Positions 18,739-28,198 of a stretch of 64,000 nucleotides of DNA are shown here, one piece after another. The stretch spans positions 8,605,845 to 8,669,844 of the forward strand of contig JAAFYY010000001.1 in the NCBI GenBank assembly GCA_014284505.1, written 5' to 3'. Each line of letters opens with the position of its first letter. Position 1 is the first letter of the stretch. The translations under genes were made by a program, and so were the position numbers. The DNA is from Streptacidiphilus sp. 4-A2. Lineage in GTDB: Bacteria > Actinomycetota > Actinomycetes > Streptomycetales > Streptomycetaceae. The notes beneath the pieces were generated by a model that was given only the letters and a program-made list of their open reading frames with translations, ran no database searches and was not told the origin of the DNA.

Positions 18739-20030
18739 ATGCCTGCCACCGAGATCGGCCCAGATGCCCCTGCCCCTGACACCGGCGCCCCACTGCTGCC
18801 GCGGACCGGGTCGGAGCCCGGCGCCGACCGCGCCGCCCGCAGGCTCCGCCGGCTGCTGCTGGCCGCTCTGGTGGTGGCGGCCTTCAATCTGAGACCCGCC
18901 GTGGCCTCGTTCGGTCCGCTGCTGGACCAGGTCCAGGCCGGGCTGCACATGAGCGCCGGCCTGGCCGGGGTGCTGATCGCGCTGCCCGGGCTCTGCTTCG
19001 CCCTGGTCGGTCTGGCCGCCCCGGTGCTGGCCCGGCGGTTCGGCCCCTCGATCGCCGTCTGCACCGGGATGGCGGCCGTCGCCCTCGGTCTGGCCGCCCG
19101 CGCCCTCGCCCCCGACAGCGCGATGTTCCTGCTGCTCAGCGCCTTCGGCCTGGCCGGGATAGCGGTGACCAATGTGCTGATGCCGGTCCTGGTCAAGCGG
19201 TACTTCCCGGACCGGGTCGGCACGGTCACCGGCCTGTACTCCATGTCGCTGGCGGTCGGCACCGCCGCCGCGGCCGCCCTCGCCGTCCCGCTGACCAGCG
19301 CGCTCGGCGGCAGCTGGCGGGCCGGGCTGGGCGTCTGGTCGGTGCCCGCGGCGGTCGCACTGCTGCTGTGGCTGGCCCGGACCGTTCTCACCCGCGGCGC
19401 CGGCGCCGCCGCCAGGGCCGGGGCGGCCGCCGCCGCGACCGGGACCGCCCGGCTGCGGATCAGCCGCAGCTGTACCGCCTGGGCGCTGGCGCTGTTCTTC
19501 GGCCTCCAGGCCGTCGCTGCCTACACGGTCATGGGCTGGCTGCCGCAGATCTACCAGGACGCCGGGATCTCCGCGACCGAGGCCGGACTGCTGCTCGCAG
19601 TGGTCCAGCTGGTCAGCGCGCCGCTCTCGTTCCTCATCCCGACCTTCGCCGCCCGGCTCAGCAACCAGGCGCCGATCGTGCTGGTGCTGGCGGCCTGCGG
19701 GCTGTCCGCCTACGCCGGGCTGGCCTTCGCCCCGGCCGCCGCGCCCTGGGCCTGGGCGGCCCTGCTGGGTCTGTCCGGCTCCGCCTTCCCGCTCGCGCTC
19801 ACCATGATCGGACTGCGCTCCGGCACCCCGAGGGCGTGGCCCGGCTGTCCGCCTTCTGCCAGGGCGTCGGCTACCTGGTCTCGGTCCCCGGGCCGATCCT
19901 GATCGGCGTGCTCTACCAGCGCGAACACAACTGGTACGGGCCACTGGCGCTGCTGGCCGTACTGGTGGTCGTCCAGGCCGTGATGGGCTGCCGGGCGGCC
20001 CGTCCGGGCCAGATCGAGAACGAGGTGTGA
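18739..20030 (+). CDS. MFS transporter, CynX/NimT type, one frameshift
   Basis: A 12-helix major facilitator of the CynX/NimT branch, possibly exporting a small anion or nitroimidazole-like compound. The first helix includes LLAALVVAAFNLRPAVASFG, with the NLRP signature of this branch. PVLARRFGPSIAVCTGMAAV, VLMPVLVKRYFPDRVGTVTG (the loop 2-3 like element) and YTVMGWLPQIYQDAGIS then follow. A shift near 19832 moves the last 65 codons to another phase (VARLSAFCQGVGYLVSVPGP), ending at TGA 20028-20030. It is divergent from the GntR regulator. Confidence 0.88.
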
Positions 20031-20074
20031 GCCCCTTCGAAGCGTCCTCACCAAGGGGTGGCAGACTCCTGCCC

Positions 20075-20197
20075 ATGCCATATCTTGATGAGAACCCCAC
20101 CGGGGGACAGAAGAAGCTGTTGCAGATGTTCGGGGTCATCGGGGGGATCCTGGTGTTCATCGCGATCATCGCCACCATCGCCGCCAACATGGGCTGA
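20075..20197 (+). CDS. SGM_5486-type small membrane protein, 40 aa
   Basis: ATG 20075 encodes MPYLDENPTGGQKKLLQMFG followed by one hydrophobic helix (VIGGILVFIAIIATIAA) and stop TGA 20195-20197. Length and the NP-x3-GQKK lead match the short streptomycete family annotated as SGM_5486-type transporter-associated protein. AAGGGGTGG lies about 13 bases upstream. It follows the MFS gene by 44 bases on the same strand, which agrees with that association, though no function has been demonstrated that I know of. Confidence 0.78.
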   Translation: MPYLDENPTGGQKKLLQMFGVIGGILVFIAIIATIAANMG

Positions 20198-20263
20198 GCC
20201 GAGCCGACTGAGCCGGGCCGAACGAGTCGAGCCGGATGGCGCCTTTTCTGCGAAGCTGGCGGT

Positions 20264-20785
20264 ATGAGCGTCGACACGTCCCGCAGGATCATCGTCCTCC
20301 GGCACGCCAAGGCCGACTGGCCCGCCGTGCCCGACTTCGAGCGGCCGCTGGCCGACCGCGGCAGGCGGGAGGCCCCGGCCGCCGGGCGCTGGTTCGCCGG
20401 TCTCGGGCTGATGCCCGACCTGGCCCTGTGCTCCAGCGCCGAGCGGACCCGGGAGACCTGGAAGCTCTTCGCCCACGAGCTGCCGACCCGCCCGCGTACG
20501 GTCTACGAGGACCGGCTCTACGAGGCCGCGCCGGGCCAGCTGATCGAAGTCCTCCAGGAGCTCCCGGAGGAGGTCGGCACGGTGCTGCTGGTCGGCCACA
20601 ACCCGGGAGTCCAGGGCCTGGCCGAGGTGCTGGCCGGAGAGCACGACGAGGACACCCTGCCCCGGCTGCGCGCCACCGGCTTCCCGACGGCGGCGGTCGC
20701 GGTGCTGACCGTGGACGTCCCGTGGAAGGCGCTGGAGCGGGGCGTCGCGCGGCTCACCAGCTTCCACGCGCCCAGCGCGGACTGA
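20264..20785 (+). CDS. sixA: SixA-type histidine phosphatase
   Basis: A 173-aa member of the phosphoglycerate-mutase-like histidine phosphatase superfamily. The nucleophile is in IIVLRHAKADWP, a SixA-type RHxKA motif. SSAERTRETWKL carries the conserved Arg, and VLLVGHNPGVQGLAEVL holds the second catalytic His. SixA removes phosphate from phosphohistidine domains in E. coli; in streptomycetes the target is unknown. The frame is intact. It follows the 40-aa gene in the same direction. Confidence 0.88.
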   Translation: MSVDTSRRIIVLRHAKADWPAVPDFERPLADRGRREAPAAGRWFAGLGLMPDLALCSSAERTRETWKLFAHELPTRPRTVYEDRLYEAAPGQLIEVLQELPEEVGTVLLVGHNPGVQGLAEVLAGEHDEDTLPRLRATGFPTAAVAVLTVDVPWKALERGVARLTSFHAPSAD

Positions 20786-20846
20786 CCACCCGCCCGGCGG
20801 GCGGCACGCGGCTGCGCGCCCCCGCCGGGTCCGCGGCGGCTCCCCG

Positions 20847-20909
20847 GGGGTCGCCCGGGGCAGGACCGGGGTCGCCCGGGTCCTGACCGGGGTCGCCCGG
20901 GTCAGGACG
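20847..20909. repeat. Three tandem 21-bp repeats between sixA and serB
   Basis: Units start at 20847, 20868 and 20889 with the shared core GGGGTCGCCCGGG and varied ends (CAGGACC, TCCTGACC, TCAGGACG). The last unit contains the stop codon of serB (TCA at 20902-20904 on this strand). Inverted parts of neighbouring units can pair and may act as a terminator. Confidence 0.75.
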
Positions 20910-22185
20910 AGGGGAGCGAGACGCCGTCCGCGTCCTCGACCTCTTCGCGGGAGATCCCCAGCAGGTAGAGCACGGTGTCCAGGAACGGCACATTGACCGC
21001 GGTGTCCGCGGCCTCGCGCACCACCGGCTTGGCGTTGAAGGCGATCCCCAGGCCGGCCGCGTTCAGCATGTCCAGGTCGTTGGCGCCGTCGCCGATGGCC
21101 ACGGTCTGTTCCAGCGCCACCCCGGCCTCCACCGCGAACCGCTCCAGCATCCGGGCCTTCCCGGCCCGGTCCACGATCTCGCCGACCACCCGGCCGGTGA
21201 ACTTCCCGTCCACCGCCTCCAGCGTGTTGGCGGCCGCGAAGTCCAGCCCGAGCCGGTCCACCAGATCGTCGGTGACCTGGGTGAACCCGCCGGAGACCAC
21301 CGCGACCTGGTAGCCGAGCCGCTTCAGCGTCCGGATCAGCGTCCGCGCGCCCGGAGTCAGCCGGACCGAGGCGCGGACCTTGGCCACGACCGCCTCGTCC
21401 AGCCCGGCCAGCAGCGCCACCCGGGCCCGCAGCGACTCGGCGAAGTCGATCTCGCCGCGCATCGCCGACGCGGTGATCTCCGCGACCTGCTCCTCGCAGC
21501 CCGCGTGGGCCGCGAACAGCTCGATCACCTCGTCCTGGATCAGGGTCGAGTCGACGTCCATCACGATCAGCCGTTTGGCCCGGCGCTGGAGACCCGAACG
21601 GACCACCGCGACATCGACCCGCTGCGCCGCGGCCTCCGGCGCCAGCGCGGCCCGCAGCACCGCGGTCGGGACCCCGGACACCGCCAGCTCCACGGCCGTG
21701 ACCGGATACTTGGCCAGCCGGAACACCCGGTCGATGTTGCCGCCGCAGCCGGTGATCCGGGCGCTCAGCGCCGCGACCGCCGAGGCCGACAGCGGATGGC
21801 CGAGCACGGTGACATGGGACCGGCCCTCGCCGCGCGGGCGGTTGTCGCCGGTCCCGGAGATGACCTCGGCCTGAAGCCGCTGGCCCTCCGCCCACTGGTG
21901 CAGATTGGCCCGCAGCTCTCCCTCCAGCGGCGGCGCGGTCACCAGGGCGCACAGCACTATCCGGCCCCGGGTCACCACCTGCTCGAAGTCGACGACGTCG
22001 ACGCCGTATTCGGCCAGGGTGGTGAACAGGCCGGTGGTGATACCGGGGCGGTCCTTGCCGAAGACCTTGACCAGCAGGGTCCTCGGCTCCGGGGTGGTGG
22101 GGATCGCCGGTGGGGCCGTGGGGGAGGGCACGGCGGCAGTGGTCGCAGCGGGGGAGGCCGCAGGGGCCGAGGGCGATTCGCTCAT
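20902..22185 (-). CDS. serB: Phosphoserine phosphatase with N-terminal ACT domain
   Basis: SerB releases serine from phosphoserine, the last step of serine synthesis. After a low-complexity Ala/Pro lead (about 30 aa) the ACT domain begins LLVKVFGKDRPGITTGLFTT. The HAD phosphatase core has motif I MDVDSTLIQDEV, motif II VSGGFTQV, and motif III/IV GDGANDLDMLNAAGLGIAFN. Length (427 aa) and layout match the actinobacterial two-domain SerB. ATG 22185 behind GGGAG is preferred to an in-frame GTG 12 bases earlier. The ACT domain suggests feedback control by serine. Confidence 0.93.
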   Translation of the reverse strand: MSESPSAPAASPAATTAAVPSPTAPPAIPTTPEPRTLLVKVFGKDRPGITTGLFTTLAEYGVDVVDFEQVVTRGRIVLCALVTAPPLEGELRANLHQWAEGQRLQAEVISGTGDNRPRGEGRSHVTVLGHPLSASAVAALSARITGCGGNIDRVFRLAKYPVTAVELAVSGVPTAVLRAALAPEAAAQRVDVAVVRSGLQRRAKRLIVMDVDSTLIQDEVIELFAAHAGCEEQVAEITASAMRGEIDFAESLRARVALLAGLDEAVVAKVRASVRLTPGARTLIRTLKRLGYQVAVVSGGFTQVTDDLVDRLGLDFAAANTLEAVDGKFTGRVVGEIVDRAGKARMLERFAVEAGVALEQTVAIGDGANDLDMLNAAGLGIAFNAKPVVREAADTAVNVPFLDTVLYLLGISREEVEDADGVSLPSS

Positions 22186-22329
22186 GGTGACTCCCACGCT
22201 ACCGGGCCCGGACGAACGTTCAAGGCAGCGTCCCGCCCTCCGGACAGCCTGCCTCCGCCCGGCTCCGTCGTTTTCGGCCCGGTCGTTCGGGACGCCCGGC
22301 CCGGGTGTCCCGAGGTCAGCGCTCAGTGG

Positions 22330-23907
22330 TCAGCGTTCCGGCGGCACCGGCGGGGGCGGGGGCTTGCGGGCCGGACCGCCGGAGTAGGGGTTGGTCTGCG
22401 GCGGGGGAGCGGCGTAGGGGTTGGCCGGGAGGTCGGTCACCGTGCGTGGCGGTTGCTCCGGCAGTGCCTGGTAACGGTCTGCGGGGTCAGCGGGGCTGGT
22501 GGGGCTGGTGGGGCCGGCGGGGTTCGCGGGGCCGGTGGGGTTTGCGGGCGCGGGTTGGGCCGGGCGCGCGTCGGTGGAGCCGAAGCGGCGCATCAGCAGC
22601 CCGCCCAGCAGGCCGAACACCGCTCCCTCGACCAGCCCCAGGGCCGCCCCCAGCGCCAGGTTCCCGGAGACGTCCAACTCCGCGCCGACCGCCGAGAATC
22701 CGAACACCGACAGGTTCGCGCCGACCGACACCTGGCCCAGGGCCAGCAGCAGCGGCACCGTGGCCGCCAGGGCCACCCCCAGCCGCAGACCGGTGCCCGC
22801 CGCCTCGCGCAGCGCGCTCTCCGGCCGTGCCGGGCCCGGCGTCCGCGCGGCCGTGAGCACCCCCGCCGCCAGCAGCAGCAGGGCGACCGCGACCGGCAGC
22901 AGCCAGACCCGGCCGTCCTGCGCGGCCAGCCGCGAGAGCGTGATCGACTGCCCGGAGCCGCCCTTCAGCAGCTGGTTCACCGGCGCGGGCAGCAGCCCGG
23001 CGAGCGGTCCGGTGGCCTTGCCGTCGAGCGGGAGGCCCATGCCCAGGGGTACGCCCAGGAAGACCCCGTTCGGGGTGCCCAGCAGCACCCCGCCGATGGT
23101 CCTGGCCCCGCCGTGGCCGCGCAGTCCGACCACCGTCCCGGACACCGCCCCCGCCAGCACCGCCACCACGACCGTGGTGACCACGGCCGAGACCGCCGGG
23201 CGCACGGCCTGCCGCAGCAGCCGCTGCTGGTGCGGCAGCGGTACCCGCCGGGAGGCGGTCAGCGCGATCGCCAGCACCACCAGCGCCCACAGCAGGCCCA
23301 GCCCCAGGGTCGGCAGCAGCTCCACCCGGAAGCCCACCTCCGGATGGCCGGCGCCCAGCGCACTGCCGAGCAGCCCGCTCAGCCCGCCGAGCAGCCCGCC
23401 GCCGCTACCGCTGCCCCCGCCGCTGCCGATCAGCGAGTTCAGCTCGATGGTCACCGTGCCGTTGCCGGACCAGGCCACCACCCACAGCAGCACCAGATAG
23501 GCGGCGAGCACCCCGCCGATCCTGGCCAGCAGCACCGGCGGGTCCAGCACCGGCAGCCGCCGCAGCGGACGGACGAACAGCAGGCCGAGCACCAGTGCCC
23601 CGACGAAGGACACCCCCAGCGGCATGATCCCGACCGCGCCCTGGCCGTTGGCGGTGCCCAGTCCCAGCAGCGACAGCTGTCCTGACGGGGTGACAGTTCC
23701 GCCGACGGCCAGCGCCACCAGGGCGGCGGTGACCGGTCCGAGCGCGGCGTAGCGGTCCAGGCCGAGCAGGTGCGCACCCAGCGCGGCCACCGCCGCCATC
23801 GCGGCGAAAGCCCAACTGGCCGAAACCGCCGCCAGTACCGCCCCGGTGACCACCCCCCGACGACGCCCGAGGGCCCCCGCCGGTCGCTGGTGCCCGTACA
23901 CCGTCAT
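22330..23907 (-). CDS. Streptophobe family polytopic membrane protein
   Basis: This 525-aa protein has about ten hydrophobic segments (for example AVLAAVSASWAFAAMAAVAA and VLLARIGGVLAAYLVLLWVV), a Gly/Ser-rich loop after the fourth helix, and a long Pro-rich cytoplasmic C-terminus. Length, hydrophobicity and position divergent from a double-FHA ABC transporter match the family called streptophobe in streptomycete annotation. Biochemical function is unknown. The shared intergenic space (169 bases) suggests coordinated expression with the transporter. The frame is intact. Confidence 0.82.
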   Translation of the reverse strand: MTVYGHQRPAGALGRRRGVVTGAVLAAVSASWAFAAMAAVAALGAHLLGLDRYAALGPVTAALVALAVGGTVTPSGQLSLLGLGTANGQGAVGIMPLGVSFVGALVLGLLFVRPLRRLPVLDPPVLLARIGGVLAAYLVLLWVVAWSGNGTVTIELNSLIGSGGGSGSGGGLLGGLSGLLGSALGAGHPEVGFRVELLPTLGLGLLWALVVLAIALTASRRVPLPHQQRLLRQAVRPAVSAVVTTVVVAVLAGAVSGTVVGLRGHGGARTIGGVLLGTPNGVFLGVPLGMGLPLDGKATGPLAGLLPAPVNQLLKGGSGQSITLSRLAAQDGRVWLLPVAVALLLLAAGVLTAARTPGPARPESALREAAGTGLRLGVALAATVPLLLALGQVSVGANLSVFGFSAVGAELDVSGNLALGAALGLVEGAVFGLLGGLLMRRFGSTDARPAQPAPANPTGPANPAGPTSPTSPADPADRYQALPEQPPRTVTDLPANPYAAPPPQTNPYSGGPARKPPPPPVPPER

Positions 23908-24076
23908 CGCTCACGCCCCAGTCGACTGGCTGTCAGGTTGCCGCACGGTCACGTTCTGCGAGGGTGGTTCACCAGCCGGAGACGGACCTGGAATGATTCC
24001 CCCGACGTTCGGCATCTCTAAACTTCCCTCGCCGAACAGGGACTATTCGGGGGACTACTTCGTGGGGCAGGGGACA

Positions 24077-26869
24077 GTGCCGCAGCTGGTACTAGACAAC
24101 AACGGACAACGTACGACACTGGAGCCGGGGCGCACGTATACGCTCGGTCGCGACCCGAAGTCGGATGTGACAGTCGACGACTCACGGGTCTCCTGGCGGC
24201 ACGCAACCATCGCGTTTCAGCCGTCCGGCTGGGTGCTGACCGACCTGGGCAGCACCAACGGCACCTTCGCGGAGGGGCAGCGCAGGGAGCAGGTCCCGCT
24301 CGCCGCGGGCTCGGTCGTCGTGCTCGGCAACGTCGACAGCGGGCCCCGGCTGTCGTTCGCCGGGGCGGCCACGGCCGAACCCGCCGCCGACTGGCACAGC
24401 CCCGCCCCGGCGCAGGGCGGCTACCCGGCCCAGCAGCCTCCCGCCCAGCCGTACCCGCAGCAGGCCCCGCAGGCCCAGCAGGCTCCGCCCTACCAGCAGC
24501 CCTATCAGCAGGCCCCGTCCCACCAGCAGCCTCAGCCCCACCAGCAGCCTCAGCCCTATCAGCAGGCACCGCCCTATCAGCAGGCACCGCCCTACCAGCA
24601 GCCCCAGGCCTACCAGGGGAATGATCCCTCCCAGCAGCCTCAGCGGCAGGCCCAGCATCAGCAGGGTCAGCGGGGTCAGCAGCACCAGCAGGGTCAGCAG
24701 GGTCAGTCGTACCAGCAGGCCGGTCCGCAGCAGCAGGCCGCTGCCCGGCCCGCGCCCGACGGGATGTCCGGGCAGGGCGGCGGTGCGGGCGCGGAGGGCC
24801 GGGTGCCGCAGCCTCGGTCCGCGCAGTCGGGCCAGGAGCCGGCCTACGCCACCCGCAACCCCACCATGATCCGCAACCTGGCCGGGAACCTGCGCACCAT
24901 CCGCATCGGCCGCGGGCACGACAACGAGCTGGTGGTCAGCGACCTGTCGGTCTCCCGCCACCACGCCGAGCTGCGCCAACTCGCGGACGGCCAGTACGAG
25001 ATAGTCGACCTCGGCAGCCACAACGGCACCTATGTCAACGGCCAGCCGGTCTCCCGGATGCTGCTCGGCCCACAGGACATCGTCGGCGTCGGCCACTCGA
25101 CCTTCCGGCTGGTCGGCGACCAGCTGGAGGAGTTCGTCGACACGGGCGAGGTCTCCTTCTCGGCCCGGCACCTGCTGGTCAAGGTCGAGCACAAGGGCAG
25201 CGAGAAGATCCTGCTGAACAACGTCAGCTTCGGCGTGCCGGAGAAGTCGCTGGTCGCGGTGATCGGGCCGTCCGGCTCGGGCAAGTCCACGCTGCTGCGC
25301 GCGCTCACCGGCTACCGGCCGGCCGACAACGGCGACGTGCTCTACGACGGCCGCAACCTCTACAAGCAGTTCGCCGAGCTGCGCCAGCGCATCGGCCTGG
25401 TGCCGCAGGACGACATCCTGCACTCGCAGCTGACCGTCCGCAGCGCCCTGCGCTACGCCGCCGAGCTCCGCTTCCCCGGCGACACCGAGGCCTCCGAGCG
25501 TGCCCGCCGGGTCGAGGAGGTGCTGGTCGAGCTGCACCTGGAGAAGCGCGGCGACAACAAGATCACCGCACTCTCCGGCGGCCAGCGCAAGCGGGTGTCG
25601 GTGGCGCTGGAACTGCTCACCAAGCCCTCGCTGATCTTCCTGGACGAGCCCACCTCGGGCCTGGACCCGGGCATGGACCGCGATGTGATGAAGATGCTCC
25701 GGGACTTGGCGGACGAGGGCCGCACGGTGCTGGTGGTCACCCACTCGGTGGCCGAACTCGCGCTCTGCGACCGGCTGCTGGTGATGGCGCCGGGCGGCTC
25801 GGTGGCGTACTTCGGCCCGCCCAAGGAGGCGCTGCACTTCTTCGGCTACGACACCTGGGCCGACGTCTTCCAGGCGTTCGAGAACTACCCGGAGCACGAC
25901 TGGGCCGGGCGTTTCCGCGGCTCCGTCCACTACCAGATGTACTCGGCGGATGTGGAGGCGGTGCAGGCGCAGTCCTCGCCGATCGAGCAGCACCAGAGCC
26001 AGCCGCCGAAGCAGCAGGGCTGGCTGTCGCAGCTGTCCACGCTGATCCGGCGCTATCTCGCGGTGATCGCCTCCGACCGCGGCTTCATGGTGCTGTCGGT
26101 GCTGATGCCGGCTGTGCTCGGGTTCGTCAGCATGGTGATCCCGTCACCGTCCGGGCTCGGCGTCGGACCCCCGTCGCACAACGGGCTCAACGGGGACGCG
26201 CCGACCATTCTGCTGATCCTGGCGGTGGGCGCGTGCTTCTCCGGCGCGGCCAACTCGGTCCGTGAGCTGATCAAGGAGCGGGTGATCTACGAGCGGGAAC
26301 GGGCGGTCGGGCTCTCCCGCTCGGCCTACCTGATGTCCAAGGTGATCGTGCTGGGCCTGATCAGCGTGCTCCAGGGGGTGATCATCGGCGGCATCGGCTT
26401 CTCCACCCGCAAGCTCCCGCCGACCGGTCTGATCGTCAGCAGCGCGCCGATCGTGGAGATGACCGTCGCGGTGGTGCTGCTCAGCTTCGCCTCGATGATG
26501 TTCGGGCTGGTGATCTCGGCGCTGGTGAAGACCTCCGAGAAGACCATGCCGCTGCTGGTGATGTTCGCGATCATCCAGGTCGTCTTCACCGGCTGCCTCG
26601 GCTTCGCCATCGCCGGCAGCCCCGGCCTGGAGCAGGCCGCCTGGCTGATGCCGTCCCGCTGGGCCGTCGGCGCGCTGGGCACCACCACCAACCTGGCGCA
26701 CCTGCTCGCCCCCTTCACCAGCGTCCCGCACTACGACCCCATGTGGCAGCACACCGCCGCCCAGTGGTACATCGACTGCGGCATGCTGGTCGTCATCAGC
26801 GCGTTGCTCGGCTTCATCGTGCTGCGGCTGCTGCGTCGGCACGAGCCCGAGGTGATGCGCTCGCGCTGA
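24077..26869 (+). CDS. ABCG-like transporter half with two FHA domains
   Basis: A 930-aa single-chain ABC exporter. GTG 24077 starts VPQLVLDNNG and is preceded by CAGGGG. FHA domain 1 spans residues 1-95 (YTLGRDPKSDVTVDDSRVSW). A Gln/Pro/Tyr-rich linker runs from about 110 to 235. FHA domain 2 spans about 265-345 (RIGRGHDNELVVSDLSVSRH). The ATPase has Walker A GPSGSGKST near 397, signature LSGGQRKR near 499 and Walker B LIFLDEPTSGLDPG near 518. A six-helix ABC2 membrane domain covers about 670 to the end. FHA domains bind phosphothreonine, so a Ser/Thr kinase probably regulates transport. The substrate is unknown. The frame is intact. Confidence 0.92.
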   Translation: MPQLVLDNNGQRTTLEPGRTYTLGRDPKSDVTVDDSRVSWRHATIAFQPSGWVLTDLGSTNGTFAEGQRREQVPLAAGSVVVLGNVDSGPRLSFAGAATAEPAADWHSPAPAQGGYPAQQPPAQPYPQQAPQAQQAPPYQQPYQQAPSHQQPQPHQQPQPYQQAPPYQQAPPYQQPQAYQGNDPSQQPQRQAQHQQGQRGQQHQQGQQGQSYQQAGPQQQAAARPAPDGMSGQGGGAGAEGRVPQPRSAQSGQEPAYATRNPTMIRNLAGNLRTIRIGRGHDNELVVSDLSVSRHHAELRQLADGQYEIVDLGSHNGTYVNGQPVSRMLLGPQDIVGVGHSTFRLVGDQLEEFVDTGEVSFSARHLLVKVEHKGSEKILLNNVSFGVPEKSLVAVIGPSGSGKSTLLRALTGYRPADNGDVLYDGRNLYKQFAELRQRIGLVPQDDILHSQLTVRSALRYAAELRFPGDTEASERARRVEEVLVELHLEKRGDNKITALSGGQRKRVSVALELLTKPSLIFLDEPTSGLDPGMDRDVMKMLRDLADEGRTVLVVTHSVAELALCDRLLVMAPGGSVAYFGPPKEALHFFGYDTWADVFQAFENYPEHDWAGRFRGSVHYQMYSADVEAVQAQSSPIEQHQSQPPKQQGWLSQLSTLIRRYLAVIASDRGFMVLSVLMPAVLGFVSMVIPSPSGLGVGPPSHNGLNGDAPTILLILAVGACFSGAANSVRELIKERVIYERERAVGLSRSAYLMSKVIVLGLISVLQGVIIGGIGFSTRKLPPTGLIVSSAPIVEMTVAVVLLSFASMMFGLVISALVKTSEKTMPLLVMFAIIQVVFTGCLGFAIAGSPGLEQAAWLMPSRWAVGALGTTTNLAHLLAPFTSVPHYDPMWQHTAAQWYIDCGMLVVISALLGFIVLRLLRRHEPEVMRSR
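24420..24760 (+). repeat. CAG-rich low-complexity linker in the FHA-ABC gene
   Basis: The segment is made of imperfect YQQAPPYQQ and QPHQQPQ type units encoded largely by CAG, CCG and TAC codons, with two exact neighbouring copies of CCCTATCAGCAGGCACCG around 24550-24590. It separates the two FHA domains. Confidence 0.7.
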
Positions 26870-26932
26870 GCGGCGCACGGGCTCGCGAGCCTGGCCCGGT
26901 CCGGCGCGCTGCGCGTCGGACCGCGGGCGGGC

Positions 26933-28198
26933 TCAGCGGCTGAGCAGCAGGTGCAGATCGCCGAACTCGTGCCACAGGTACCGCTCGCGCAGCGCCTCCG
27001 CGTAGGAGCGCTCCAGCAGCGGCCGCCCGGCGACCGCCTCCAGCATCAGCAGGTGCGAGGCCCGGGGTTCGTGCAGACCGGTCAGCAGGCCGTCGACCAC
27101 CCGGGTGCCCCGCTGCGGGGTGACCACCAGTTCGGTCCAGCCGTCGGCCGCGCGCAGCCCGCCCGGCCGGTCGGCGGCCGACTCCAGCGCGCGGACGGCG
27201 GTGGTGCCCACGGCCACCACCCGCGAACCGGCCCGCCGGGCCGACTCCACCACCCGTGCCGTCGGCTCCGGCACCTCGAACCACTCGGCGTACGGCGGCT
27301 CGTGCGACTCCACCGAGGCCACACCGGTGTCCAGGGTGATCGGGACGATCAGCACTCCCCGGCTGACCAGCTGGGTCACCAGCTCCGCGGTGAACGGCCG
27401 TGCGGCGCTGGGCATTTCCGCCGAGCCCGCCGCCGGTGGCCCCACCGCCTCGGCCAGGGCCTGGGCGAAGACCGTCTGGTAGGCGCCCGGCAGCCGGTCG
27501 GTGTCGGTGTACGAGTAGCGGATCGGCCGTCCGTGCCGGGCCAGGTAACCGAGCGGCTCGGCCACGTCGAACCGGGCCAGCCACAGCCGGGCCGACACCG
27601 GGGCGAGCAGGTCCAGCGCCGCGCCCCCGGCCAGCCGGACGGTGGCGGTGCCGGTGGCGGTGCCAGTGCCGGTGCTGGTGCCGTCCGGTGCGCCGGTGCG
27701 CGGACGGGTGCTGCCGCGGCCGTCCGGGCTGCGCAGCTCGACCACCCACTCGGTCGGCGAGCGGCGGGTGGAGAAGTGCACCACGACCGGCTCCCCGGTC
27801 CCGTCGGCCTCGGCGTCGACCGCGGCCGACAGCGTGGCCGAGGTGTTCACCACCAGCACGTCGCCGGGGTCGAGCAGCCGGGGCAGATCCCGGAAGACGT
27901 GGTGCTCCACGGCCAGCCCCTGCTGCCGTGCCACCAGCAGCCGCACGTCGTCCCGGCCCGCGCCGCGCTCCTCCGGCGGCGCGGTCGCCTCCAGCTCGGC
28001 CGGCAGCTCGAACCGGTCCAGCGCGAAGCTGTCCCGCGCGAACCGGCCCAGGTCGAATCGGTCCGGGCCGAAGCGCTCGGGGCCGGCGTACTCCGGGCTG
28101 AGGCGCTCCGGGCTGAGGCGCTCCGGGCCGGCGGCGTCCGGGTGCCGTGCGGCCCGGCCCTGGCCCCGGCTCGGACGCTGCACCCGGGTGCCGGTCAC
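26933..28198 (-). CDS. QueA-like S-adenosylmethionine:tRNA ribosyltransferase-isomerase
   Basis: The catalytic region matches QueA, which transfers and isomerises the ribosyl part of SAM onto preQ1-tRNA. Visible blocks are DVLVVNTSATLSAAVDAEAD, RPIRYSYTDTDRLPGAYQTV, ITLDTGVASVESHEPPYAEW (the family's HLH/DxGxxTF-like region in altered form) and the C-terminal LWHEFGDLHLLLS. The first 75 residues are a run of PERLSPERLSPEYAGPERF-like units and probably not part of the enzyme. A Thr/Gly stutter (GTSTGTGTATGTATV) is inserted near residue 175. The true start may lie near FALDRFELPAELEA. No tgt, queF or other queuosine gene is nearby, so the natural substrate is uncertain. Confidence 0.75.
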   Translation of the reverse strand: MTGTRVQRPSRGQGRAARHPDAAGPERLSPERLSPEYAGPERFGPDRFDLGRFARDSFALDRFELPAELEATAPPEERGAGRDDVRLLVARQQGLAVEHHVFRDLPRLLDPGDVLVVNTSATLSAAVDAEADGTGEPVVVHFSTRRSPTEWVVELRSPDGRGSTRPRTGAPDGTSTGTGTATGTATVRLAGGAALDLLAPVSARLWLARFDVAEPLGYLARHGRPIRYSYTDTDRLPGAYQTVFAQALAEAVGPPAAGSAEMPSAARPFTAELVTQLVSRGVLIVPITLDTGVASVESHEPPYAEWFEVPEPTARVVESARRAGSRVVAVGTTAVRALESAADRPGGLRAADGWTELVVTPQRGTRVVDGLLTGLHEPRASHLLMLEAVAGRPLLERSYAEALRERYLWHEFGDLHLLLSR

